Source: Clostridiales bacterium
GTDB lineage: Bacteria; Bacteroidota; Bacteroidia; Bacteroidales; Muribaculaceae
DNA length: 45,231 bases
Assembly (NCBI GenBank): GCA_023666645.1
Contig: JAMPBP010000012.1
Location: 1-45,231, forward strand
Direction: 5' to 3'
In this document: one piece after another, positions 1 through 9,265 of the stretch
How positions within the stretch are numbered: the first letter of the stretch is position 1
How the letters are laid out: each line of letters starts with the position of its first letter
Translations under genes and position numbers: made by a program
Notes under the pieces: generated by a model
Told to the model about the DNA's origin: nothing
Databases searched by the model: none
The model's input: only the letters and a program-made list of their open reading frames with translations

Positions 1-245
1 AAGGTAGGCACTTTCTCCATTCCCTCCAAATTTTTTTGAGTGTTTTTTATACACTTATTGCACACTTTTTCACAATTGCCTGATTTAGCCGAATTTATAT
101 AGTGTTAAAAAGTGTTTACATATATTATCTCATTTTTTATCCTGTTTTATCCTATTCCACTAATAAATATTACGGAGATTATGCTTATCTTCGCAGTCGG
201 CAATTCACTACACATTATAAATTAGCTCTAAAGTCAAAAGCAATT
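1..245. other. AT-rich leader before the DUF1460 gene
   Basis: No convincing gene. It contains a 9-bp inverted repeat, ACACTTTTT (62-70) and AAAAAGTGT (107-115), and a weak -7-like TATCTTCG at 186-193 that would place a start shortly before the ATG at 246. Neither is strong enough to call a promoter or operator. Confidence 0.3.
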
Positions 246-1109
246 ATGAAATATATCAAAACTGTTATACTTTCCTTACTGCTCGTTTCGTCCATAGATA
301 CATATGCCATTTTGCCAAATGAAGCAATATTTGCCAATGAGGCGAGTGACACCACACAAATAAATAGTATCCTAATTGACGCGGCGAAAATAAAAGATAG
401 TCAAAATCGCATAGCAGCAATAGGACGCCAATTCATCGACGTACCCTACGTTGCCGGAACAATCGAAGGTCCTCAGGAAGCTTTGCGCATTAATCTGCAA
501 CAGATGGACTGTACTACATTTGTTGAAACGGTAATGGCTCTTGCATATACAGCAGGAGAGGGGCGCACATCGTGGAGAGATTTCGTATATAATCTCGAAA
601 AAATGAGATATCGTAACGGTAGTATAGGCGACTACTCTTCCCGCCTGCATTATTTCAGCGATTGGATTGTTGATAATGTACACCGCGGTATATTGATTGA
701 TTACACATCAAGAATGCCGGCTACCGACTATGTTGTCAAGACTATTGACTACATGAGCTCCAACAGAGACAAATATCCGGCACTGAGTGACTCGACCCAG
801 TATGCAAAAATAAAGAATTGCGAGATTGGCTACCGCAACCATAGGTTCTCGTATGTAAAATCACGCAATGTGGGCAATAAAAACGTTATGGCAGCTCTAA
901 AAGAGGGCGATGTAATAGCAATAACGACCAAGGTGCCAGGGCTCGATGTCTCTCACATGGGAATCATTGTTAAAATCGAAGGAAAGCCATATCTGCTACA
1001 TGCCTCGAGCAAAAAGGGTAAGGTAGTGATTGATGAGCACCCACTGAACGAATATTTAAGGCGTAGCGGTGGTTCCGGCATCAGAGTAGTGAGACTCAAC
1101 GAGCAATAA
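246..1109 (+). CDS. DUF1460 NlpC/P60-like secreted cysteine peptidase/amidase
   Basis: The 287-residue product resembles the DUF1460 family, whose known members have an NlpC/P60-like papain fold and are thought to cut peptidoglycan peptides or amide bonds. The start is placed at the ATG at 246 because it gives a signal peptide (Lys residues, then a hydrophobic stretch to about residue 22); the open frame extends upstream to a GTG at 102, but that extension looks non-coding. The likely catalytic Cys is C89 in a MDCTTFVET motif, with His candidates H237 (SHMG) and H252 (LLHAS), matching the family pattern. It probably acts in the periplasm or at the cell surface. The downstream GH51 gene starts 73 bases later on the same strand, with no promoter that I can see between them, so cotranscription is possible. 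Substrate is not deducible. Confidence 0.82.
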   Translation: MKYIKTVILSLLLVSSIDTYAILPNEAIFANEASDTTQINSILIDAAKIKDSQNRIAAIGRQFIDVPYVAGTIEGPQEALRINLQQMDCTTFVETVMALAYTAGEGRTSWRDFVYNLEKMRYRNGSIGDYSSRLHYFSDWIVDNVHRGILIDYTSRMPATDYVVKTIDYMSSNRDKYPALSDSTQYAKIKNCEIGYRNHRFSYVKSRNVGNKNVMAALKEGDVIAITTKVPGLDVSHMGIIVKIEGKPYLLHASSKKGKVVIDEHPLNEYLRRSGGSGIRVVRLNEQ

Positions 1110-1182
1110 ACGCCATGGCGAGCAGCCATTCCATGTGATTTCAAAGAATAATCCCAATTATCATCCTTAAAAAAATAACCAT

Positions 1183-3645
1183 ATGACAATAAAAAATGTA
1201 ATTATTGCATCAGCAGCTGTTTTTACATTTCTATCAGCCTATGCCTCGGAAGGGAATGACTCGACATACATCTATCTGTCGGCTACCGACGACGGACGCT
1301 CCGGACTGGTAATGTCGGAGCAAGATTCCAAAAACAAAGAGAAATGGTCACAGGCGAGGCTCGAGGGCCGACTTGTAGGTAGCGACTTTGGCGATTGGGG
1401 CAACGGGAAAAAGATGTTCCGTCCCCAAATGTTCCGCGATAGCATAGACAATTCCTGGCACTTGGTATTCCTGGCTGACAAAAACGGATCGGTGGCCGGC
1501 TACACATATTCACCTGATTTGATTACCTGGTCGGTACAGGAGTACAACTACCCCGACAAGGTTCTCGAAATGCTACCTAAAAGCGTTGTCAATGGACAGC
1601 CGGCATCGTTTGATTATAAAAACAAAGCAGCTCATGGCACTGTAATGAAAGTTGAAAAATCGGTCGTTGACCGCATAAAAGCCTACCTGCAATATTCTGA
1701 AATAATCGACCGCCGCAATAACGAACGTACCAACCAGGATGGTTGGCGGTTTACCGGTATCGACACAGTTAACATGACTTTGAAAATCGACAGAAATTGC
1801 ACGAAGGATATAAGCGACAAATTCATAGGCATCTTCTTTGAGGATATCAACTATGCCGCCGATGGTGGACTATATGCCGAGCTGATTCAAAACCGCGACT
1901 TTGAATACTCTAAGAACGACCGCCACAATTGGGACCACATTACAGCTTGGTCATTGAGCGTACCTGAAGAGATGTCGGCAACCATTGAAGACTCAGACCC
2001 AATAACCGCACAAAATCGACATTACGTGAGACTGACCACTCCCGGCTCATCCAAATATGCACTCATAAACAATGGATATGACAGCATTGCCGTAACGAAA
2101 GGTGAGGCCTACAACATATCATTATGGGTAAGACCTGAAAAAGCGTCTAAAATCACCGTATCCATATACGGTCCTGAGAAAAAAAGCCTGGGTAATTGCA
2201 CTCTCAATGCTGCAACACCTGGTGAATGGCAACAACTCTCAGCTAAAATCATTGCAAAGGCAACGTGCAGTAATGCCAAACTCCACATTTCGCTCGACAG
2301 AAAAGGGAGCGTTGATATCGACTTAATTTCCATGATGCCAGTCAATACCTTTAATGGAAGAAGCAATGGGTTACGCAAGGACCTTGCTAAAGCATTAGCC
2401 GACCTGAAACCTAAATTCATACGTTTTCCCGGCGGGTGTGTCGCCCACGGCAACGGCATAGACAACATATATGATTGGAAGGGTTCGATCGGGAAACCCG
2501 AAGAGCGCACAGGGAAAAGGAATCTGTGGGGCTATCATCAGACACGGGGACTCGGATACCTTGAATTTTTCGAGATGTGTGAAGACATGGGAGCTGAACC
2601 GCTGCCTGTACTGGCAGCCGGTGTACCGTGTCAGAACTCCTCCCATAAATCCCACGTATCAAAAGATGCGCTTACCACCTATGGTCAACAGTGCGGAATA
2701 CCCATGGAGGAAATGCCTGCTTATATTCAGGACATTCTCGACCTGATTGAATATGCCAACGGTGACGTGTCCACAAAATGGGGCAGCAAGCGTGCCGAGG
2801 CCGGCCACCCGGCACCGTTCAATCTCAAAATGATAGGCATAGGCAACGAAGATCTGATCACCGATGCATTCAAAGAGCGTTTCCTCATGATATTCAATGC
2901 CATCAAAGAAAAATATCCTGAAATTGAAGTTGTAGGTACAGTAGGACCATTCCATAGCGGACCCGATTATGATGCCGGATGGGCCTTTGCCAAAGAGCAT
3001 AATATTCCGGTTGTCGACGAGCATTACTATGTATCACCCGGATGGCTCATACACAATGGAGACTACTACGACAATTATGACCGCAATGGCACTAAGGTTT
3101 ACTTAGGTGAATATGCCTCACACCTGCCCGACAGGTCTTCAACCCTGGAAGCAGCTCTCTCCAATGCCTTGTATCTTACCAATGTTGAGCGCAATGCCGA
3201 TGTGGTGACAATGACATCATATGCTCCACTTCTTGCCAAGAAGGGACATACACAGTGGCGCCCCGATTTGATATATTTTGACAATACAAATGTATACCTC
3301 ACTCCCGATTACTATGTACAGAAAATGTATGGCAACAATCCGGGCACAAAATATGTCGTAAGTCAGCGCGATATCGACAGCAATAACAATGACCTTGCCC
3401 TACGACTTGGCCATTCGATAGTACTCGACGAAACCACCGGTGATACAATTGTAAGACTTGTCAACATGACACCGACCGTGGTTGAAACGAAATTGCCCCT
3501 GAAGGGTGAAGCACGGCTGACACTACTCACCGGCTCACCCGATGACTTTGATGCCAAAGAAACAGTGAGCGATATCAACATTGATGGACATTTCACCCAA
3601 CAACCTTATTCTTTCAGCGTCCTACGCTTTAAGAACCAACGATAA
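1183..3645 (+). CDS. GH51 alpha-L-arabinofuranosidase with N-terminal propeller-like extension
   Basis: The 820-residue secreted protein (signal peptide about residues 1-22) is a GH51 alpha-L-arabinofuranosidase, which releases arabinose from arabinoxylan or arabinan side chains. The GH51 body begins near residue 205 with FFEDINYAADGGLYAEL, followed by a CBM4/9-like beta region (about 240-385) and the catalytic barrel. The expected acid/base is E556 in GIGNED and the nucleophile E643 in YLGEYAS. Residues 25-190 precede the usual GH51 start and contain MFRPQMFRDSIDNSWHLVF and SPDLITWS patterns seen in the first blades of GH43/GH32 beta-propeller enzymes; at about 165 residues this is too short for a complete propeller. 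The residue after the acid/base is Asp instead of the Gln found in the paralogue at 42893-44872. The last 40 bases overlap the convergent flippase gene. Confidence 0.9.
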   Translation: MTIKNVIIASAAVFTFLSAYASEGNDSTYIYLSATDDGRSGLVMSEQDSKNKEKWSQARLEGRLVGSDFGDWGNGKKMFRPQMFRDSIDNSWHLVFLADKNGSVAGYTYSPDLITWSVQEYNYPDKVLEMLPKSVVNGQPASFDYKNKAAHGTVMKVEKSVVDRIKAYLQYSEIIDRRNNERTNQDGWRFTGIDTVNMTLKIDRNCTKDISDKFIGIFFEDINYAADGGLYAELIQNRDFEYSKNDRHNWDHITAWSLSVPEEMSATIEDSDPITAQNRHYVRLTTPGSSKYALINNGYDSIAVTKGEAYNISLWVRPEKASKITVSIYGPEKKSLGNCTLNAATPGEWQQLSAKIIAKATCSNAKLHISLDRKGSVDIDLISMMPVNTFNGRSNGLRKDLAKALADLKPKFIRFPGGCVAHGNGIDNIYDWKGSIGKPEERTGKRNLWGYHQTRGLGYLEFFEMCEDMGAEPLPVLAAGVPCQNSSHKSHVSKDALTTYGQQCGIPMEEMPAYIQDILDLIEYANGDVSTKWGSKRAEAGHPAPFNLKMIGIGNEDLITDAFKERFLMIFNAIKEKYPEIEVVGTVGPFHSGPDYDAGWAFAKEHNIPVVDEHYYVSPGWLIHNGDYYDNYDRNGTKVYLGEYASHLPDRSSTLEAALSNALYLTNVERNADVVTMTSYAPLLAKKGHTQWRPDLIYFDNTNVYLTPDYYVQKMYGNNPGTKYVVSQRDIDSNNNDLALRLGHSIVLDETTGDTIVRLVNMTPTVVETKLPLKGEARLTLLTGSPDDFDAKETVSDINIDGHFTQQPYSFSVLRFKNQR

Positions 3646-5045
3646 AGGATAAAGCCCGAAACGGGCACAACGGTACAAGAGACAACAGTGGCGGCCAGGT
3701 AGTGCCCTCTCGTGCAGAGTGCAGACTGAGCCGCCACTACTGCAACAACAATGACCGACAATAGATACTGACGGCTGAGATCCGCAAATGAGTTGCCATA
3801 CCTGAGACAGTACACCAAAGTCACCGACAATAGATACAACATGTACCAAACGACATATGCCAGCCCCACACCGGCATATCCCCACCAATGATAACCGGCA
3901 ATATTTAATATGATATAAAGCACCGAACTGACTGTCTCGGTAAGAATATAAATTTTCCCGTCGGCACGAGCTAATATAACAAATGCAAGGACAAATGAGA
4001 AAGCCCTGAACACCGTTCCCACCGATGCGATGGTGACATAGTCGGTAGCCACGAGGAATGAACGCTCATAGAGCAGATCAATAATGACCGGCACCATATT
4101 TATAAATAGCGGTATGGCGCCTAATAGGGCTACAAGTATAAAGGCAACCTCATGCTTTACATATATTGAAACCTTAAAGCGTGAAGATGACACACGCGAC
4201 AAACGTGGAAAAAACTCATAAGCCATTGCTGTAAATATAAGTCCCACATATTGGTTGACGATCATATAGCCCGATTGATAGATACCTACCCCCTCGCTAT
4301 CGACTTGAGAACGGAGCCACACTATAAAAATATACTGCGACAGCGAAGAAACGAACATCGCGGCTGTCATATATGTTCCAAGCCTTATAATAGCGGTGGA
4401 ATGGCGCAGTGTCTCCCGGACAGAAACAGATACCTTGTTCTCACTTTCACGTCTAAGATAAAATGCGACTGCAGTAACAACTGAGTAAACAATAATAGAG
4501 GGCAGAATACCATCAAAACCGGCATATTTTATCAAAGCAATGGACACTACGGTAGCTACCACCCCACCCCACATGGAAGCCGATGCCAGACGTCTCAGAC
4601 GGTCGGAAGCTTGTAACACAGCTTGTTCTCCTGCAACCATGGCATTTAGAAAAACAACCGTCGACAACAATATGAATGGCATGGTGTGTGAGTCATCACC
4701 AAAGGTAAAACGGCTTAGCAACGGGGATAGGAAAAGTGTGAGCAAAGCTCCTATGACACCGAGAAGTGTCCCCATACGACGCACTACCGCAACTATAAAA
4801 TTGAAACGAAAGGACGGAGCGTTGGCAATCTCACGCACGCCCGATTGACGCAAGTTGAGTTGAACCAATTGGTTGATTACATCAAGAGTTGTATTATAAA
4901 GGGCAAAGATTCCTATTCCGGCAGTGCCAAGCCATACCGCAATACATTTGGTACGAACCACAGAACAGAGGATATTGACAACCTGCAGACTACCGAATAC
5001 CCCCAGAGCCTTGAAAACCCGTTGGGAGGTCAGCGACTTAGCCAT
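3606..5045 (-). CDS. Oligosaccharide/polysaccharide flippase (MOP superfamily, Wzx-like)
   Basis: The 479-residue product is a polytopic membrane protein with about 12-14 hydrophobic segments from residue 12 to the C-terminus. The N-terminal region, with ALGVFGSLQVVNILCSVVRTK and a WLGTAGIGIFALYN motif, is typical of Wzx/O-antigen translocases, which flip undecaprenyl-linked glycans across the inner membrane. No glycosyltransferase or Wzy genes are nearby; instead it is the last gene of the dut-TPR-DUF4292-EnvC operon, and its ATG overlaps the 3' end of the EnvC-like gene by 16 bases, implying coupled translation. Its 3' end overlaps the convergent GH51 gene by 40 bases. The physiological substrate is unknown; the operon context suggests a general envelope glycan rather than a capsule locus. 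Confidence 0.85.
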   Translation of the reverse strand: MAKSLTSQRVFKALGVFGSLQVVNILCSVVRTKCIAVWLGTAGIGIFALYNTTLDVINQLVQLNLRQSGVREIANAPSFRFNFIVAVVRRMGTLLGVIGALLTLFLSPLLSRFTFGDDSHTMPFILLSTVVFLNAMVAGEQAVLQASDRLRRLASASMWGGVVATVVSIALIKYAGFDGILPSIIVYSVVTAVAFYLRRESENKVSVSVRETLRHSTAIIRLGTYMTAAMFVSSLSQYIFIVWLRSQVDSEGVGIYQSGYMIVNQYVGLIFTAMAYEFFPRLSRVSSSRFKVSIYVKHEVAFILVALLGAIPLFINMVPVIIDLLYERSFLVATDYVTIASVGTVFRAFSFVLAFVILARADGKIYILTETVSSVLYIILNIAGYHWWGYAGVGLAYVVWYMLYLLSVTLVYCLRYGNSFADLSRQYLLSVIVVAVVAAQSALCTRGHYLAATVVSCTVVPVSGFILYRWFLKRRTLKE

Positions 5046-6475
5046 AGCTCAGGGTTTTGTTTCTCTTTCTCTCGTCTGAGTTCGAAATGCAACACACTGC
5101 GGCCACCATCACTTTTATCCATATATAAGCGACCTATCTGTTGTCCGGTTTTTACCTTGTCACCCTTCTTGACATTGAGGGTCTCGATATTGGCATAGAC
5201 CGTAACATAGTCACCATGGCGCAACACAACCACATTGTTGTAGCCCGCGAGCTTGAATATCTGTGACACTTCGCCATCGAAGACAGCATGCACCGGAGCG
5301 TTTTTAGTAGCTTCGATATCGATACCGGGATTATCAGTTTCAACTTTGGGCAATCGAGGGTGTTTCTGGCGGCCAAATTTCTTCACGACTGTGAATTTGC
5401 CCGCCAAAGGATAAGGCAACCGGCCTTTATTACTTTCAAAAGAACCTGTGAGTTTGCGATTTATCTGGGACAACGTTTCAAATGAAGCCGCAGTAGCCTG
5501 AGAAGTTGTATTACTATTCAAGTCGCCTCGACCGGAGCTTGCCTGAGTCGAAGAGCCTGAACCTGAAGCACGATTATCAGAATCTTCCGACTTGACTTTA
5601 CCATTGCCGGGGTTCTTATCATTCGTTGATGACGAATGATTGGAAGACTCATCTTTACCCTTCTGCTGGGCAAGTTGTCGACGACGCTGCTCTTCCTGCC
5701 GCGCACGCTCCTGGAGTTCTTTTTCCTCTTTAAGCCGTTGCGCCTCAATTTCTTCAGCAATGGCTTTTTCAAGTCGTTCCTCAAGACGACGGGCCTCATC
5801 CTGACGACGCTTGAGAATCTGTTGCAACTGCTTGTTTTGTGTACGCAACGACTTTACAAGCCTGTCGGTATCCACCCTCTTTCGTTCCACTTCATTACGT
5901 TGAGCCTGAACAGACTTAAGCACACGTGTATTGGAACGTTTGAGCGAATCAAGCCGTTGCTGCCTCACCTCAAGGTCACTACGCGTAGCTAAAATTTCGC
6001 GGGCCTTTCTTTGGCGCCAGCGAGAGAACTGTTTAAGCGACCGGTAGCGCTCCCAAGCCTGAGAAAAGGTCGACGACGAAAATACAAACGTAAGATCATC
6101 CATTCCGCTGGCATTGGATTGCGACTTACGTAGAGCCGCAGCATATCTTGACCTCATCATCGCCAATTGATCATTGAGAGCCGAGATGGAATCATTGAGC
6201 GGCCTTATGATTCTCAGGAGAGAATCAGATGTATTATTGAGACGTCTTATATCTTTATTGAGATCCCGAACCTGACCGTCAAGAAGCTCAAGATCGTGCA
6301 ACTTGTTTTCTACAGCCTGTGCATTGAGCTTGACATCCCGCTGTGCCTTCTCTACTTGCTGGCGGTTACGACGCTGGTCCTTGCGTATCTTGGAAGAAGA
6401 CTGAGCCATGACAGCAACCGATGTAAGTGAAAGCATCAGAATTGCAACTAAAATTCTACGTAATTTGAGCAACAT
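5030..6475 (-). CDS. EnvC-like murein hydrolase activator, degenerate LytM/M23 domain
   Basis: The 481-residue protein has a signal peptide (about 1-24, ending VMAQS), a long Lys/Arg/Gln/Glu-rich coiled coil (about 28-260, with a second segment rich in RLEERLEKAIAEE), a Ser/Asn/Asp-rich linker (about 265-330) and a C-terminal LytM/M23 domain (about 355-481). The metal site is degenerate: the first motif reads NPGIDIEA without its His, the middle motif reads TVYANI instead of the usual YxHL, and the last reads VLHFELRR with only one His of HxH. This is the pattern of EnvC/NlpD-type proteins, which switch on amidases at the division septum rather than cutting peptidoglycan themselves. Known family architecture supports this; amidase partners are not in the window. 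Confidence 0.88.
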   Translation of the reverse strand: MLLKLRRILVAILMLSLTSVAVMAQSSSKIRKDQRRNRQQVEKAQRDVKLNAQAVENKLHDLELLDGQVRDLNKDIRRLNNTSDSLLRIIRPLNDSISALNDQLAMMRSRYAAALRKSQSNASGMDDLTFVFSSSTFSQAWERYRSLKQFSRWRQRKAREILATRSDLEVRQQRLDSLKRSNTRVLKSVQAQRNEVERKRVDTDRLVKSLRTQNKQLQQILKRRQDEARRLEERLEKAIAEEIEAQRLKEEKELQERARQEEQRRRQLAQQKGKDESSNHSSSTNDKNPGNGKVKSEDSDNRASGSGSSTQASSGRGDLNSNTTSQATAASFETLSQINRKLTGSFESNKGRLPYPLAGKFTVVKKFGRQKHPRLPKVETDNPGIDIEATKNAPVHAVFDGEVSQIFKLAGYNNVVVLRHGDYVTVYANIETLNVKKGDKVKTGQQIGRLYMDKSDGGRSVLHFELRREKEKQNPELWLSR

Positions 6476-6545
6476 AAACGAGGGTTAAAGAGTCAGTGAC
6501 GATGATAGGAGATTGTCTATAACTATATAATACCTACAAACAAAT

Positions 6546-7424
6546 TTATAATGTAGCTTTTGACAGAACTTTGATTAATTCAGCTAATCCGATTCTACGA
6601 TAACTGCCATCGGGTTGCTTGAAATGCTGAAGCTTATCGGAATTGAATTTCAAACCCGATGGGGTATATCTCAGTGTGGCATCGAGCTGCTTCGTGGAAA
6701 TCTTCGTATTGCAAGACAACAAACGAGGGAAAAGACCAAGCGATGTTTCTGTCCAATCAACATACTCACATGCTATAGGATCGCGTCCAGGTAGAATTAC
6801 TGAAAGTCTACTGAGCTGATTGACCTCCGGGTCGACATCAAACCGACATACATAATGACGCTTACCGCTGGCCGACAAAGAAAATGACCAATTATGCCGC
6901 CCAACACCATCATCAGTAGATTCTTCAAAAGAGAGCCCCTTGGTTTTCCTGCTCAATCTACCCGGCTCGCCAGGAAGAAAGGCACGTCCGAGCATGAGCG
7001 ACTGGAGCTGTGTGATATCTATTCCAGTGAGCTGAGTCAGATTCTTCATGTTTTCAGCTACGACAATCTTATGAACTTTATCCACACAGTATAATGAATC
7101 AGAGTCGGCATACATCGTAGCAACCTCAAATCCAAGCAATCGCATCGAAACGAGAATCGATTGTCCATTTTCCATATACATTCGTCCCGACAGGGAAAAT
7201 TTGGCCGGTGATTTCAACTCGACTTTCAAAGGAATCTCAAGATTATCCCACGAAGAATATGACGCCATCATCGCGTCAAATCGTTTCCCGACAGTCATTG
7301 CTGAAAGATCCGACTTAGCTACAGTAGTGGTTCGTGAAGAACTACACCCGGGCAAAACAGCCGACCCAAAAGTCATGACACACACGGTGATCAACGCATA
7401 TATATAATGAATATACTGCCTCAT
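6546..7424 (-). CDS. DUF4292 family lipoprotein
   Basis: The product (292 residues from the ATG at 7424) matches the Bacteroidota DUF4292 family. The start at 7424 is preferred over an in-frame ATG at 7454 because it gives a clean lipoprotein signal: MRQYIHYIY, a hydrophobic core and a lipobox LPGC with lipidation at C27. The mature part is predicted beta-rich, with phrases such as MRLLGFEVATMYADSDSLYCVDKV that recall LolA/LolB-like beta sheets binding lipid or lipoprotein; that resemblance is inference. It sits 61 bases after the TPR gene and 70 bases before the EnvC-like gene, an order commonly seen in this phylum, suggesting a role in envelope assembly. Exact function is not established. 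Confidence 0.8.
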   Translation of the reverse strand: MRQYIHYIYALITVCVMTFGSAVLPGCSSSRTTTVAKSDLSAMTVGKRFDAMMASYSSWDNLEIPLKVELKSPAKFSLSGRMYMENGQSILVSMRLLGFEVATMYADSDSLYCVDKVHKIVVAENMKNLTQLTGIDITQLQSLMLGRAFLPGEPGRLSRKTKGLSFEESTDDGVGRHNWSFSLSASGKRHYVCRFDVDPEVNQLSRLSVILPGRDPIACEYVDWTETSLGLFPRLLSCNTKISTKQLDATLRYTPSGLKFNSDKLQHFKQPDGSYRRIGLAELIKVLSKATL

Positions 7425-7485
7425 GGAAATTGGTGACAATGGAATAGAATTCATTCAATTATTAAATTAGGATTTCCAACTAAAC

Positions 7486-9228
7486 TCATTTATAAAAATA
7501 AGTTTTGTTCTTGATCTTACGTTGCAACAACTCATCATCGGGCTCAAGTTCACCGGCAAGCTTCCAATAGTCGAGCGCTTTGTCAGGATCACCACACATG
7601 AAATAGATATCACCCATGTGGTGGTATAGCTCGGCCGATGGCTCGTCGGTATGTTCAAAAGCTTGATCGATAAACGCTTTAGCCTCCTTATAATCTCCCT
7701 TCTTGAACATAATCCATGCATAAGTATCGAGCGATGACTCATTGTCGGGGTCGATAGCGAGGGAACGACGGCTCAATTCAGCGGCCTTATCAAGGTCATG
7801 ACCCGAAAGTGCCATAAAATATGCACAATTATTCATTGCCATAGCATTGGAAGGATCCTTTTGAATAGCCTCATTGTAAAACTCTATAGCCTTATCAACG
7901 TTACCGTTTTTATAAAAAATATCACCCTTGGCCGTGAGAGCTTGAGAGACATTTGACAAATCGAGCGAGTCAATCGCTATCGACTTGTCGAGCAACGTCA
8001 ACGCCTTGATGGTATCACCATCAAGTGAAGCAGCCTCACCCGTGAGAAGATATAGAACTTGACTTTCGGGGAACAACTTGAGGGCACGCTCACCAGCGTC
8101 CAAAGCCTTTGAATAATCGCGGGCACTGAAATACAGACTCATCAAAGCACGCCAGCGATCGGCATTATGCATATCTGTATCAATCACATACTCCTGTTGC
8201 TCGGCAGCCGAACGGTAATCCTTGACAGCAATGAAATAAGAGCTATACAGGTCATGAACCGATTGCTCGTGGGGATACATGTCGACAAGCTTGCCGAAGA
8301 GTTCATTGATGCGCGGTTGCATGAGTGTATCGGCATATTGTTCCTTCACAAAGCCGGTAAAAATCTCGAGTTTGGTATCGAGCTCAAGATCATGCAATTC
8401 GAGAGCACGGAACACCTCACGGTCATAAGCAGAGGAATCACCCATCTCCTTATAATATCCGGCGCGTTTGTAATAGGCAAGGCCACTTGATGGGTCAACC
8501 TCACAAGCCTCATTATAGAACTTAAGTGCCTGCTCGTGGTCACCTACTGACATATACATATCAGCTGCGTAAACCCTTGATTCAGCACTCTTGGGAGTTT
8601 TGTTGACAAGATTGTTGATTTCATCAAAAGCCGCCACGGTATCATTGGTATTGAAAAAGCTTATCACTTTACGAGCCGTGAACTGCAACTGCGGACCCTC
8701 GGTGAGTTGCAATGTATCAATAAGCGAACGGGAGCGTTGCTGGTCGACCGTATCAGCGGTATGAGAAAGATACACATCAGCAAGCCTCATTGTAACATCG
8801 CTTTTACGAGGGAATATATCGTGAAGTTTTTCCCACACGCGGTCTGAGCGGTCCTGTAATCCCATACGCTCACACATGGAGCCGTACAAAACCGAAGCAT
8901 AATAGTCATCAGGGTGCTCATTGAAATGATTCTCGAGCATTTTGAGCCCCTTGTCAGTCATAGCCTTGTCCCCCTGACCAAGCATAAGGAGATAAAAACC
9001 AAGGTCATGCCCGACTGAAGTCTCGGCAGGATTAAGTTCGTAGGCACGACGCATGAGTTCAAAGTAGGCATCGGCATTGTCTACAGCAAGTTGACGCTGA
9101 GCCTCCATGAATATATAGTCGGCTTTGCGTTGCCGGGCATCTGTCTGCCAGTCGGTCTTAGCTTGCAACCCGAAAATAGGGATACCGAACAATATGACAG
9201 GCAGGATATATGAGAAAAACAGTTTCAT
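7486..9228 (-). CDS. Periplasmic tetratricopeptide repeat protein
   Basis: The 580-residue protein carries a signal peptide (about 1-23, ending GLQAK) followed by tandem TPR helices through nearly the whole length. Typical repeat signatures are visible: AYFELMRRAYELNP near the start, EQALKFYNEACEVDPSSGLAYYKRAGYYKEMGD in the middle, and KAIEFYNEAIQKDPSNAMAMNNCAYFMAL then PDKALDYWKLAGELEPDD at the C-terminus. I estimate ten or more repeats. TPR arrays are protein-docking scaffolds; the partner is unknown. It lies between dut and the DUF4292 lipoprotein, 37 bases after dut, so it is presumably transcribed with them. Length and location are typical for this conserved Bacteroidota gene cluster. 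Confidence 0.85.
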   Translation of the reverse strand: MKLFFSYILPVILFGIPIFGLQAKTDWQTDARQRKADYIFMEAQRQLAVDNADAYFELMRRAYELNPAETSVGHDLGFYLLMLGQGDKAMTDKGLKMLENHFNEHPDDYYASVLYGSMCERMGLQDRSDRVWEKLHDIFPRKSDVTMRLADVYLSHTADTVDQQRSRSLIDTLQLTEGPQLQFTARKVISFFNTNDTVAAFDEINNLVNKTPKSAESRVYAADMYMSVGDHEQALKFYNEACEVDPSSGLAYYKRAGYYKEMGDSSAYDREVFRALELHDLELDTKLEIFTGFVKEQYADTLMQPRINELFGKLVDMYPHEQSVHDLYSSYFIAVKDYRSAAEQQEYVIDTDMHNADRWRALMSLYFSARDYSKALDAGERALKLFPESQVLYLLTGEAASLDGDTIKALTLLDKSIAIDSLDLSNVSQALTAKGDIFYKNGNVDKAIEFYNEAIQKDPSNAMAMNNCAYFMALSGHDLDKAAELSRRSLAIDPDNESSLDTYAWIMFKKGDYKEAKAFIDQAFEHTDEPSAELYHHMGDIYFMCGDPDKALDYWKLAGELEPDDELLQRKIKNKTYFYK

Positions 9229-9265
9229 AATTATAAATTAAACCTCCTTAAAGAGGGTGTTAGTA

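Noticed and set aside
102-245. N-terminal extension of the DUF1460 frame to a GTG
   Set aside because: The extension precedes a good signal peptide starting at 246 and has no similarity to the family's N-terminus.
6541-6548. Minus-strand TAAATTTG as an internal promoter for the EnvC-like gene and the flippase
   Set aside because: The -7 match is good, but no TTG occurs 22-26 bases upstream; it overlaps the DUF4292 stop and may be chance.
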